From Anaerocolumna sp. AGMB13025 (GTDB taxonomy: Bacteria > Bacillota > Clostridia > Lachnospirales > Lachnospiraceae), in contig NZ_CP121445.1 of assembly GCF_029689925.1 (NCBI RefSeq), forward strand, positions 1,357,001 through 1,421,000: a stretch of DNA of 64,000 bases. The letters are read 5' to 3'. Every line of letters begins with the position of its first letter. Position 1 is the first letter of the stretch. Shown here one piece after another: positions 56,480-64,000 of the stretch. The notes beneath the pieces were generated by a model, which searched no databases, had not been told where the DNA came from, and was given only the letters and a program-made list of their open reading frames with translations. The position numbers and the translations under genes are program-made.

Positions 56480-57400
56480 ATGGAGACTGTCAAAAAAAGA
56501 AAACGCCAGAAGCAGAGCTTTGCGGATATCCTAATCGATATCGTTATATATGTATTTTTTGGTGCATTTGCTTTCATTTGTGTTTATCCGTTTTATTATA
56601 TATTCATTAATACCATCAGTTCCAATGAATTAAGCCAAAAAGGTCTGATTATTTTTCTGCCAAAAGCCATTCATTTTCAGAACTATGTGAAAGCTATTAA
56701 GATACCCGGATTAATGGATGCCGCTTTAGTATCCGTTGGCAGAACCTTGATTGGTACCCTGTTTACCGTTATATCAACTGCTTTTCTTGGTTACATGTTT
56801 ACAAGAGAAACATTGTGGCACAGAAAGTTCTGGTACCGTTTTGTAATTGTTACCATGTATTTCAACGCAGGTATCATACCTTGGTTTTTAACCATGCGTA
56901 ATCTTCACCTGACCAATAATTTCTGGGGATATATCCTCCCGGCTATTGTATCACCTTTTTATATTATTTTGGCAAAGACCTTTGTGGAATCCATTCCAAA
57001 AGAATTACAGCAGGCAGCAGAAATTGACGGGGCAGGTACGATGAAAGTATTTTTCAGTGTAATCATGCCGGTAATCAAGCCGATTATGGCGACAGTTGCT
57101 ATATTTGCTGCGGTAGGCCAGTGGAATGCGTTTCAGGATACTCTGCTTCTTATGACGAACAATAAACTGTACAGCTTACAGTTTATCTTATACCAGTACA
57201 TTAATCAGGCCAGCTCGCTAAAACAGCTTGTAAATTCTTCAAGCAGCTCGGCTGTTGCACAAAGCGTAGCAACCGTACAGACCGCTACTTCCATACGTAT
57301 GACGGTAACAATTATTGTAGTTGCACCGATTTTGTTGATTTATCCTATTTTCCAAAGGTATTTTGTTAAGGGTATTATGATTGGAGCAGTTAAGGGCTAG
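56480..57400 (+). CDS. Carbohydrate ABC transporter permease, YtcP/LplC type
   Basis: Second permease of the third CUT1 importer, 306 aa. It has about six membrane segments, an EAA loop with Gln for the first Glu (QAAEIDGAGTMKVFFSVIMP, from about 178) and the C-terminal QRYFVKGIMIGAVKG signature. A Ser-rich extracytoplasmic stretch (SSSSAVAQSVATVQTATS, about 253-270) lies before the last segment. GGAAGGAG precedes the ATG, 15 bp after the first permease. Confidence 0.94.
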   Translation: METVKKRKRQKQSFADILIDIVIYVFFGAFAFICVYPFYYIFINTISSNELSQKGLIIFLPKAIHFQNYVKAIKIPGLMDAALVSVGRTLIGTLFTVISTAFLGYMFTRETLWHRKFWYRFVIVTMYFNAGIIPWFLTMRNLHLTNNFWGYILPAIVSPFYIILAKTFVESIPKELQQAAEIDGAGTMKVFFSVIMPVIKPIMATVAIFAAVGQWNAFQDTLLLMTNNKLYSLQFILYQYINQASSLKQLVNSSSSSAVAQSVATVQTATSIRMTVTIIVVAPILLIYPIFQRYFVKGIMIGAVKG

Positions 57401-57456
57401 ATATAGGAGGATGTATAACATCTTTTTATATATTATTATGAATGGAGGATTCATTT

Positions 57457-59259
57457 ATGAAGAAGAGGAAAATCGTTTCATTGATGTTGGCGGTAATATG
57501 TACGCTGTCTTTGGTTTTGACCGGATGTTCCGGAAAGAAAACAGATAATACCACGCCTGACACAAAAGATTCCGGCACAGCAACTACAAGTACGGCAGAA
57601 GGTACTAAAGATACTGCTGAAAGTACACAGACAGGTATTGATCACACAAATCCACTTACCCTTGAGGTTTATGATGTTGCCGCAAACTATCAGGGCACAC
57701 AGAGCGGATGGTTTGCAAAAGTAATTAAAGATAAATTCAATTTGGAATTGAATATTATCGCACCACAGGCATCCGGTGATGGGGAAGCTCTTTACCAGAC
57801 ACGTACTGCCGCAGGAAAGTTAGGTGATATTATCCTCCTTGATAATTCACCCCTTCAGGATTGTATCAAAGCTGGTCTGATTGCAGATATCAGCAGTGAT
57901 GTACAAAACAGTAAGAATTTAAATCAGTATTATGATCAGTATAAAACCTTTAACGCAGGTCTGGAAGGAAACAGTGACGGAAAGATTTACGGACTTCCCT
58001 GCCAGATTACGAACACATCACCAACTACTTACTCAGAAGATACGGTTTATATCAGCCCTATGCTTCCCTGGGATTACTATACAGAAATAGGTGCTCCTGA
58101 GATGAAAAATCTGGATGACTTATTGAATGCTCTGGAAAAAATCCAGAAAGCACATCCGACCAATGATAAAGGTGATGCAAACTATGCAATCTCTTTATGG
58201 CCGGATTGGGATAAAGGCGGAAGCCAGATTACGATGGAAACTGCTACCCAGCTTACTAAAATGTATGGTTATGAAGTAAGAGGAGCTGTTATGCTTGGTA
58301 ATAAAGGTGATATGAAGGAAGTAACCGATGATACCGGAGCATATTATAAGATGTTAAAATTCTTCTATGATGCAAATCAAAGAGGTTTAGTAGATCCTGA
58401 TTCCGGTACTCAGAACTGGGATACTGCCTGCACTAAGATGAAGAACAAACAAGTATTAATGTTTTGGTACAACTGGCAGAGAGGTTTCTGGAATACTCCT
58501 GACCGTGCCAACGAAAAAAATGCATATATCTATACACCTGTTGAAGATATGGACTTCTATCAGCCTTCCGATTCATACTTCGGTGACGGCAGAGCCTTTG
58601 CACTGGGCGCTCATATGGAAGGCAATGACAGAGCCAGAGCAATTGAATTCTTAGATTGGCTTACTAGTCCAGAAGGTCTTCAATTCCTTCATGATGGTAT
58701 TCCGGATTGGAGTTATACAAAAGGCGATGACGGTAAATATACCCTTACTGAAAATGGTCTCTATGGCTTAATGGAAAACCGTACTGTACCGGATGAATGG
58801 GGCGGCGGCGGATTTGATGATGGTAACAGCAAAATCAATCAATGGCCTTTAAATGCTGTATCCACCAATCCGAATACAGGAGAACCTTACAATACCAACT
58901 ATTGGGCATCTTATCTTGAAGCGAACAAGACAACTATGACAAAAGAATGGTCTGAAAAATACGGCGGTGAAAACCAGGTTAAATATCTGGAAAGCACAGG
59001 TCAGTTAAAACCGGTACCTAACGTTAACATTATTCTTCCAAGTGATTCTACTGATGTGGCTTTAATCCGCAGCCAGTGTGCTACTTTAATCTGTGATACT
59101 TCATGGAGAATGGTTTTTGCCTCCAGTGAAGATGAATTCAAGAGCATGTGGGCAGATATGAAGACTCAGCTTGATGGTCTTGGATGGGCAGACCTGGTAG
59201 CATCTGATAAGGCTACTTACCAGAAAGTTCTGGATGCCAGAGCAGCAGCAACAAAGTAA
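57457..59259 (+). CDS. Sugar-binding lipoprotein of the third CUT1 importer (LplA-like)
   Basis: Solute-binding protein of about 600 aa with signal peptide and lipobox (VLTGC, Cys about 24), a Thr/Ser/Asp-rich linker to about residue 60 and a large LplA-type binding domain (GKIYGLPCQIT, LFWYNWQRGFW-like WFWYNWQRG region, EFLDWLTSPEGLQFLHDG). GGAGG suits the ATG at 57457 better than the in-frame ATG at 57442. It closes the operon begun by the GH120-like gene. Xylo- or arabino-oligosaccharides are plausible ligands by context. Confidence 0.92.
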   Translation: MKKRKIVSLMLAVICTLSLVLTGCSGKKTDNTTPDTKDSGTATTSTAEGTKDTAESTQTGIDHTNPLTLEVYDVAANYQGTQSGWFAKVIKDKFNLELNIIAPQASGDGEALYQTRTAAGKLGDIILLDNSPLQDCIKAGLIADISSDVQNSKNLNQYYDQYKTFNAGLEGNSDGKIYGLPCQITNTSPTTYSEDTVYISPMLPWDYYTEIGAPEMKNLDDLLNALEKIQKAHPTNDKGDANYAISLWPDWDKGGSQITMETATQLTKMYGYEVRGAVMLGNKGDMKEVTDDTGAYYKMLKFFYDANQRGLVDPDSGTQNWDTACTKMKNKQVLMFWYNWQRGFWNTPDRANEKNAYIYTPVEDMDFYQPSDSYFGDGRAFALGAHMEGNDRARAIEFLDWLTSPEGLQFLHDGIPDWSYTKGDDGKYTLTENGLYGLMENRTVPDEWGGGGFDDGNSKINQWPLNAVSTNPNTGEPYNTNYWASYLEANKTTMTKEWSEKYGGENQVKYLESTGQLKPVPNVNIILPSDSTDVALIRSQCATLICDTSWRMVFASSEDEFKSMWADMKTQLDGLGWADLVASDKATYQKVLDARAAATK

Positions 59260-59308
59260 ATTAGATTAATGCAGGTTCATGCATCGATATATGGTTCACG
59301 AAGAGTAA

Positions 59309-59338
59309 TATTCTCCTGAGAATATGCTCAGGAGAATA
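59309..59338. other. Perfect 12 bp stem-loop after the binding-protein gene
   Basis: TATTCTCCTGAG (59309-59320) and CTCAGGAGAATA (59327-59338) are exact complements with a six-base loop. Without a T-tract it is more likely a 3' stabiliser upstream of the true terminator at 59375. Confidence 0.65.
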
Positions 59339-59374
59339 TACGCTTATGACTTTATATTAATAAACTTGGGAAAG

Positions 59375-59414
59375 ATTCCATATATGATTCGAAAGTGTCA
59401 TATATGGAATTTTT
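59375..59414 (+). terminator. Rho-independent terminator of the third importer operon
   Basis: ATTCCATATATGA (59375-59387) pairs exactly with TCATATATGGAAT (59398-59410), followed by TTTT. The stem has 13 pairs and a 10-base loop. It separates the importer from the chemoreceptor gene. Confidence 0.82.
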
Positions 59415-59473
59415 CACTTTAACTGAAAGGTTAGAGTTACATAATTATGGTAAGGCAAAATGGGGGTATACAT

Positions 59474-61615
59474 ATGAAAAATAGTATCAGAGGATCAAAA
59501 GTAAAAAATACGGCAAAAACGGGGAAAAGCAGAATAAGAAGATTTTTGGCAAACAGCCGTAAGCTGCGGTTTAAACTAATTGCATCCTTTATGGTTCCAA
59601 TTGCATTCATCATTTTTCTTGGGGTCGTATCTTTTTTGGCAGCTTCTGACGGTATAACAAAAAATTATGAAAAATCTGCCGTGCAGGCGATCAGTATGAC
59701 CGGAGAGTACCTGCGCTTTGGACTGGACTCGGTGGAAGCCACCAGTATCCAGTATAGCAACGATGATACGATTAATAAATATTTCAGTAAACTTTATGCA
59801 AACAATAAAACGGAGTATAACCGGGCATATAAATATATTAACAGCACCTTTTCCGCAAAACAGGTCTCAGACGAATTCATTGGCAATCTATATATTATAT
59901 CCAGTGATGTAAAATCCGTAGCAACCCAAAGCATAACAGAGGGCAGTTTATATGAAGGGTTTACCGGTACAGAACTAGGTACTTATCTAAAGCAGAACCG
60001 TCTTAAAAGTGCCTGGACAGGTAAAAATGAGTATTTGGATGAGAACCTTAAAACATCTTCTGAAAACTATTCGCTGCGTCTGGTAAGAAGTCTTAACAAG
60101 GCACCTGCAATGTTAGTTATTGACGTGAGTATGAAAGCTGTTTCAGGAATCCTTAACCGCCTTGACTTTGATAAATCCGGTTATCTGGCAGTTGTCACAG
60201 CCGAAGGCAAGGAGATAATGGCAAAAACAGATAAAAAGACCCAGGGTAAAACTGAGAACGGTGTGACAGAAGAAAGCATGAGTGGGATTTTTACCGGAGA
60301 AGAATTTTATCAAAAGGCATTAAAATCCGAGGAGACGGAAGGCTCCCAATATGTTAAATATAAAGGGGATAACTATTTATTTATGTACACGAAGATAGGG
60401 GATACGAATTCCTTAGTGTGTGCCCTTATGCCCAAAGCAGTAATTACAAGTCAGGCAGACAATATAAAGAAACTTACAATCGGAGTAGTTATCATAGCCT
60501 CACTTCTTGCAGCTGCCATAGCCATTGCAATATCCCAGGGTATTGATCAAACCTTAAAAGGCATTATCTTTCAGCTAAAAGAAGCGGCTGGTGGTAATCT
60601 GACCGTCAGATTTAATTCAAAACGCAAGGATGAGTTCCATATACTGATTGAGGAAATCCAGAATACCTTCACTAATATGAAGAATCTGATCGTGCAGGTA
60701 AATAGTCTTAGTAATGAAGTAGCTGTCTCCTCAGAGAATGTGACCAATACCTCAGAGAATTTCTTAAAGTCTTCAAAGGATATATCTTCAGCAATGAGTG
60801 AAATAGAACAAGGTGTTTCACAGCAGGCAGCGGATGCACAAGAGTGCCTGGTCCAAATGGATAACCTATCCCAGAAAATCTCCTTAGTCAGCGGTAATAC
60901 CAGTGAAATCAGCCAGATCGCCGATAAGGCTAAGGTTAGTATTGCGGAAGGCACAAAGGTCACAAAAGCCCTTGATAAGCAGTCCCAGTCAACCATAGAA
61001 ATATCTACGGATATCATCAGAGATATTGAAAAACTGGACGAGAAATCCCTATCCATCAGTAATATTATTGAAGTGATTAATGAGCTGGCTAACCAGACAA
61101 ATCTGCTGTCATTAAATGCTTCCATTGAAGCTGCAAGGGCAGGGGAACACGGCAGGGGGTTTGCAGTTGTGGCAAGTGAGATCAGGAAGCTTGCAGAACA
61201 ATCCCAGGGCTCGGTAAATGACATTAGGAGTATTATCGAAAGCATACAAGAAGATACCAGAAAAGCGGCAGGAACTGCAAAGAATGCAGAACAGGCATTA
61301 AAGCTTCAAACCAATGCCGTTAAGGATACGATTTTCTCTTACCATAACATCAATCAAAGTGTGGAACAGTTGATGGTATATTTAACTAATATTACCGAGA
61401 GTGTGGATAATATCGAAGAATCAAGGGTAAGCACCCTTAAGGCAATTGAAAATATTTCAGCAGTGCTGGAAGAAATTGCAGCATCTTCCAATACCGTTAA
61501 CCAGACCTCCATGGAACAGATTGCATCAGTGGAAATCTTAAATGGGGCAGCCGGATTGCTGAATCAAAATGCCGATACGCTGGTACAGGAAGTGAAGAAG
61601 TTCAGAGTTGAATAG
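59474..61615 (+). CDS. Methyl-accepting chemotaxis protein
   Basis: Chemoreceptor of 713 aa from the ATG at 59474 (GGGGG upstream; the ATG at 59447 is less likely). Membrane segments near 31-55 and 343-365 enclose a Cache-type ligand domain of ~285 residues. HAMP (about 366-418) leads to the signalling domain with [18 protein letters not shown]. It is similar in layout to the receptor at 47075, but the extracellular domains differ, so different ligands are expected. It follows the third importer and precedes a GH43-like gene, repeating the importer-chemoreceptor order. Confidence 0.94.
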   Translation: MKNSIRGSKVKNTAKTGKSRIRRFLANSRKLRFKLIASFMVPIAFIIFLGVVSFLAASDGITKNYEKSAVQAISMTGEYLRFGLDSVEATSIQYSNDDTINKYFSKLYANNKTEYNRAYKYINSTFSAKQVSDEFIGNLYIISSDVKSVATQSITEGSLYEGFTGTELGTYLKQNRLKSAWTGKNEYLDENLKTSSENYSLRLVRSLNKAPAMLVIDVSMKAVSGILNRLDFDKSGYLAVVTAEGKEIMAKTDKKTQGKTENGVTEESMSGIFTGEEFYQKALKSEETEGSQYVKYKGDNYLFMYTKIGDTNSLVCALMPKAVITSQADNIKKLTIGVVIIASLLAAAIAIAISQGIDQTLKGIIFQLKEAAGGNLTVRFNSKRKDEFHILIEEIQNTFTNMKNLIVQVNSLSNEVAVSSENVTNTSENFLKSSKDISSAMSEIEQGVSQQAADAQECLVQMDNLSQKISLVSGNTSEISQIADKAKVSIAEGTKVTKALDKQSQSTIEISTDIIRDIEKLDEKSLSISNIIEVINELANQTNLLSLNASIEAARAGEHGRGFAVVASEIRKLAEQSQGSVNDIRSIIESIQEDTRKAAGTAKNAEQALKLQTNAVKDTIFSYHNINQSVEQLMVYLTNITESVDNIEESRVSTLKAIENISAVLEEIAASSNTVNQTSMEQIASVEILNGAAGLLNQNADTLVQEVKKFRVE

Positions 61616-61740
61616 GATATTAGAATATGTCAATGAATGGATTGGATATATCATTGTATGCCAAATACCGATAATCTATAATTTATTTAATGTATTAATA
61701 CATAAAACGGATCTGCTAAAAGAAAATCGAAGGAGATTGT

Positions 61741-63555
61741 ATGATTCTAAGTGAAATGAAACAGGATGCTTATTATTTGCTCTGTTATACCAGATTACCC
61801 ATGGATGAAAAAATTTATGCTCCAAAACTTGCTCACAGTATGCATCTTGCATACTGTGAGGACGGGAAGAAATATCAGGAACTTAACCATAATTCCGGAG
61901 TTTTATTTGCAAAAGCAACGGAAAATCCGGACGGAACCCTGAATGCGAAAAGTCTTATGAAGCCCTTCCTGTTTCAATTAACCGACAATATGTTTGGAGT
62001 GCTTGCCATCCGTACGGAGGCTGACGGTACCGAGGATGCTTCCAGTAAGGGGTGTGCCCTATTCTTTACCTCAACTGATCTTTTACATTATAAAGAAGCT
62101 GGGCTAATCGATTTAAAAGGGGATGTTTACCTTAGTGATATTACTTGCTTTTATGACTCAGCTCAAAAGAAGTACATTATAAAGTGGTGTGATACGGACG
62201 GTAACTACTATCAGAACGTCATAAAAGATTTAATGGACTTATCGGAGGTATCAGAGCCGGAGAAAGCAGCTGCATTTTCCCTGGATAATGTGACTGTGGA
62301 TATTGAAGGTATGCTTCCTAGAAATGTAATCCAGATTCATAAGGATATTGCCCACAGATTAATCTGTAAGCTGACGGTTCCGGTGAATATTAAGATTGAA
62401 GTTCCTACCGAAATTGTTGCAGCCTCCAAAAGTGATTTAGAACAGGTGAGAGCAAAAGCAATTTATAGTGACGGAACAACGGCTTCCAAGGGAATTGACT
62501 GGGATCAAAGTGGAATTGACTGGGCAAAGCCGGGAAGTTATAAGGTAACAGGAACAGTACATCAGGATCACTATGTGAATCCAATTGCAATTAACCGTGC
62601 GGATCCCTGCATTGGTTTATGGCAGGGTAAGTATTATTTTATAGCTACCAATGATGCGGATAATAATCATTCCCTTTATATACGGGAAGCAGATAATATT
62701 CCTGATTTAGTACAGGCTAAGGAGACTAAGATACTGGATACCACTATGTACGAACACCTTGGTAATTTGCTCTGGGCACCGGAATTCCATATTATAAAGG
62801 ACCAGCTTTATATTTTCCATGCAGGGACTCCCGGAGAATTCCATAAAGAACAGTCCCATGTCATGAAACTAAAAAATGGCGGAAACCCGGTCAAGGCAGA
62901 AGACTGGTGTATGCCGGTAAGAGTAATTAAAAAAGATGGCAGTTATTTATACGATGAAGCGGGAATAACCCTTGATATGACCTGCTTTGAGTATGAAGAG
63001 AATGTATATGTTATCTGGGCTCAACGGCAGTTTAAGCCAGTGGATCAGGGTTCCTGGCTCTATATTGCAAAGGTTGACCCTGAAAAGCCCTGGCAGCTGA
63101 TTACGGATCCGGTACTTATCTCAAGACCCGAATATGGCTGGGCCAATAATCATGTTTTTGTAGATGAAGGACCTTTTTGCCTAATAACGGATACCAAGCT
63201 GTTTGTTACCTTTGCAAGCGCACTTGTGGATGAAACCTATACGGTGGGTCTGTTAAGCGCTGAAAGGGATGCCGATCTGTTAAATCCTGAAAGCTGGATT
63301 AAAGAAAATTACCCGATATTGACTTCTAGATGTGTGCCGGGTGAATACGGTCCCGGACATAATTCCTATGTGACCGATGAAGATGGTACGGTATGGAATG
63401 CTTACCATGCCAGGTTTGGAATTAATGAGCCTAGAAGCTCTGGTATCAGAAGGGTACACTTTGATATAGACGGTTATCCGGTACTTGATCTGACGGAAGA
63501 AAAGGATTTAGCCAGAGAGTTAGCCAAAGTATCTGCAACAGTGTATGTTCTGTAA
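61741..63555 (+). CDS. GH43-like two-part glycosidase with Ig-like linker
   Basis: A 604 aa protein without signal peptide. The N-terminal ~190 residues look like beta-propeller blades of arabinosidase type (YAPKLAHSMHLAYCEDGK). An Ig-like domain (about 215-280, PTEIVAASKSDLEQVRAKAIYSDG) follows. The C-terminal ~315 residues form a GH43-like propeller with the catalytic-base region NRADPCIGLWQGKYYFIA, LWAPEFH and a late GPGHNSYVTDEDGTVWNAYHARF. Arabinofuranosidase or xylosidase activity is plausible. Whether the N-terminal part is catalytic or structural is unclear. GAAGGAG precedes the ATG; a 14 bp palindrome ATGTATTAATACAT lies at 61690-61703. Confidence 0.85.
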   Translation: MILSEMKQDAYYLLCYTRLPMDEKIYAPKLAHSMHLAYCEDGKKYQELNHNSGVLFAKATENPDGTLNAKSLMKPFLFQLTDNMFGVLAIRTEADGTEDASSKGCALFFTSTDLLHYKEAGLIDLKGDVYLSDITCFYDSAQKKYIIKWCDTDGNYYQNVIKDLMDLSEVSEPEKAAAFSLDNVTVDIEGMLPRNVIQIHKDIAHRLICKLTVPVNIKIEVPTEIVAASKSDLEQVRAKAIYSDGTTASKGIDWDQSGIDWAKPGSYKVTGTVHQDHYVNPIAINRADPCIGLWQGKYYFIATNDADNNHSLYIREADNIPDLVQAKETKILDTTMYEHLGNLLWAPEFHIIKDQLYIFHAGTPGEFHKEQSHVMKLKNGGNPVKAEDWCMPVRVIKKDGSYLYDEAGITLDMTCFEYEENVYVIWAQRQFKPVDQGSWLYIAKVDPEKPWQLITDPVLISRPEYGWANNHVFVDEGPFCLITDTKLFVTFASALVDETYTVGLLSAERDADLLNPESWIKENYPILTSRCVPGEYGPGHNSYVTDEDGTVWNAYHARFGINEPRSSGIRRVHFDIDGYPVLDLTEEKDLARELAKVSATVYVL

Positions 63556-63560
63556 TAGTG

Positions 63561-63620
63561 ATAAGCTTGATTTAAAAAGCTTAATTATCGAAAAGCTTAA
63601 TTATCGAAAAGCTTGATTTA
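63561..63620. repeat. 16 bp tandem repeat after the GH43-like gene
   Basis: AAAAGCTTAATTATCG occurs at 63575-63590 and 63591-63606, flanked by degenerate units ATAAGCTTGATTTA (63561) and AAAAGCTTGATTTA (63607). Each unit carries AAGCTT, so the block can also form short stems. Confidence 0.8.
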
Positions 63621-63744
63621 TGAAGATACTATATCGAACCAGAAAAACAATCATAAGTAATTAACAGCTAAAGCAGGGTTATTCAGTAAATAACTGTTTA
63701 TCATAAGTATTTAAAAACAGTAAGTTATAAACGGAGGTTTTTAC

Positions 63745-63808
63745 AATAGCTTTCCTTTAAGTTGGATTATTGAGTAATACTCTAATATAACTTACAGGAA
63801 AGCTATTT
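63745..63808. terminator. Long stem-loop, possible terminator of the GH43-like gene
   Basis: AATAGCTTTCCT (63745-63756) pairs exactly with AGGAAAGCTATT (63797-63808), and TAAGTT with AACTTA continues the stem inward. TT and A follow, a short T-run. It lies about 190 bp after the stop codon and directly before the foldback element. Confidence 0.6.
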
Positions 63809-63814
63809 TACTCA

Positions 63815-63954
63815 AACTTCGTGGTAAATAAACTTAAAAACACTTGATAAAATCAGCTCTAAAGCTATATTGAAAGCATAATCAATGCTTTCTAGGTTAA
63901 CATAGGTGCTGATATTATCAAGTATGTATATATAAAAAACAACTGCGATGTTTG
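63815..63954. mobile_element. Shortened foldback element, copy 3
   Basis: About 140 bp with the same ends as the 334 bp copies: AAACTTCG, then ACTTGATAAAATCAGC (63842-63857), and at the right GCTGATATTATCAAGT (63908-63923) and AACTGCGATGTTTG. GAAAGCATAATCAATGCTTTC at the centre shows that the middle has been lost while the hairpin is kept. The last ~46 bp of the window after it show no gene. Confidence 0.75.
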
Positions 63955-64000
63955 AATATTTAAAAAAATAATTTATATGAGAAAGGTGCTGCCTTGAGTT

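Noticed and set aside
60571..61245. 224-codon minus-strand ORF opposite the chemoreceptor
   Set aside because: It is antisense to the Ala/Ser/Glu-rich coiled coil of a clear chemoreceptor; such shadows are expected and the product has no recognisable features.
63976..64000. Start of another gene at the right edge
   Set aside because: The ATG at 63976 meets a stop after six codons and a possible TTG at 63994 has only two codons left in the window; not supportable.

Overview
The window is about 40% G+C with dense, mostly co-directional genes, strong GGAGG-type ribosome sites and some GTG/TTG starts. It carries lipoprotein-anchored sugar-binding proteins, YesM/YesN and AraC regulators and methyl-accepting chemotaxis proteins. 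This fits a motile, saccharolytic Clostridia of the Lachnospiraceae type (for example the Lachnoclostridium phytofermentans group); the taxonomy is inference. No rRNA, tRNA, CRISPR array, phage or transposase gene was seen.

Layout. (1) 1-8.75 kb: an LplABC/YtcP-type (CUT1) oligosaccharide importer, a GH38 alpha-mannosidase and a GH3 beta-glycosidase with a PA14 insert, followed by the decayed tail of a chemoreceptor gene. (2) 8.9-17.1 kb: two AraC regulators on the minus strand interleaved with GH43, GH2 beta-galactosidase and GH29 fucosidase genes. (3) 17.3-27.2 kb: a second CUT1 importer, a membrane-bound AraC-type sensor-regulator, a second GH29 and a GH42 beta-galactosidase. (4) 27.3-35.9 kb: a LacX-like aldose epimerase (minus strand), class II ketose-bisphosphate aldolase, LacI regulator, FGGY kinase, GatD-like dehydrogenase, PfkB kinase and aldo-keto reductase, ending at a strong terminator. 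(5) 36.0-40.5 kb: response regulator, histidine kinase and membrane-anchored sugar-binding protein, a XylFII-LytS-YesN-like three-component sensor. (6) 40.5-49.9 kb: a 1.3 kb non-coding block with two 334 bp foldback repeats, then a two-permease CUT2 sugar importer, a chemoreceptor and an unknown gene. (7) 49.9-53.1 kb: GH27 alpha-galactosidase flanked by AraC regulators. (8) 53.5-63.6 kb: a GH120-like beta-helix enzyme, a third CUT1 importer, another chemoreceptor and a two-part GH43-like protein. The right end holds tandem repeats and a shortened foldback copy.

How it works together. None of the glycosidases shows a signal peptide, so oligosaccharides are probably imported by CUT1 systems and trimmed inside the cell to mannose, galactose, fucose, xylose and arabinose. 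No CUT1 ATPase gene is present, so a shared MsmX-type ATPase elsewhere is likely. The central block suggests a PTS-independent route by which galactose or galactitol reaches tagatose-1,6-bisphosphate: aldo-keto reductase, FGGY kinase, GatD-like dehydrogenase, PfkB kinase, GatY-like aldolase. Sensing by the three-component system, LacI operators and chemoreceptors surrounds it.

The most unusual non-coding signals are a hairpin leader motif found ahead of four genes (two copies exactly 103 bp long with a second conserved stem), three families of foldback/MITE-like elements (one with an exact 11 bp target duplication inside the CUT2 operon), and an 18 bp inverted repeat interleaved with 14 bp direct repeats upstream of the GH2 gene.
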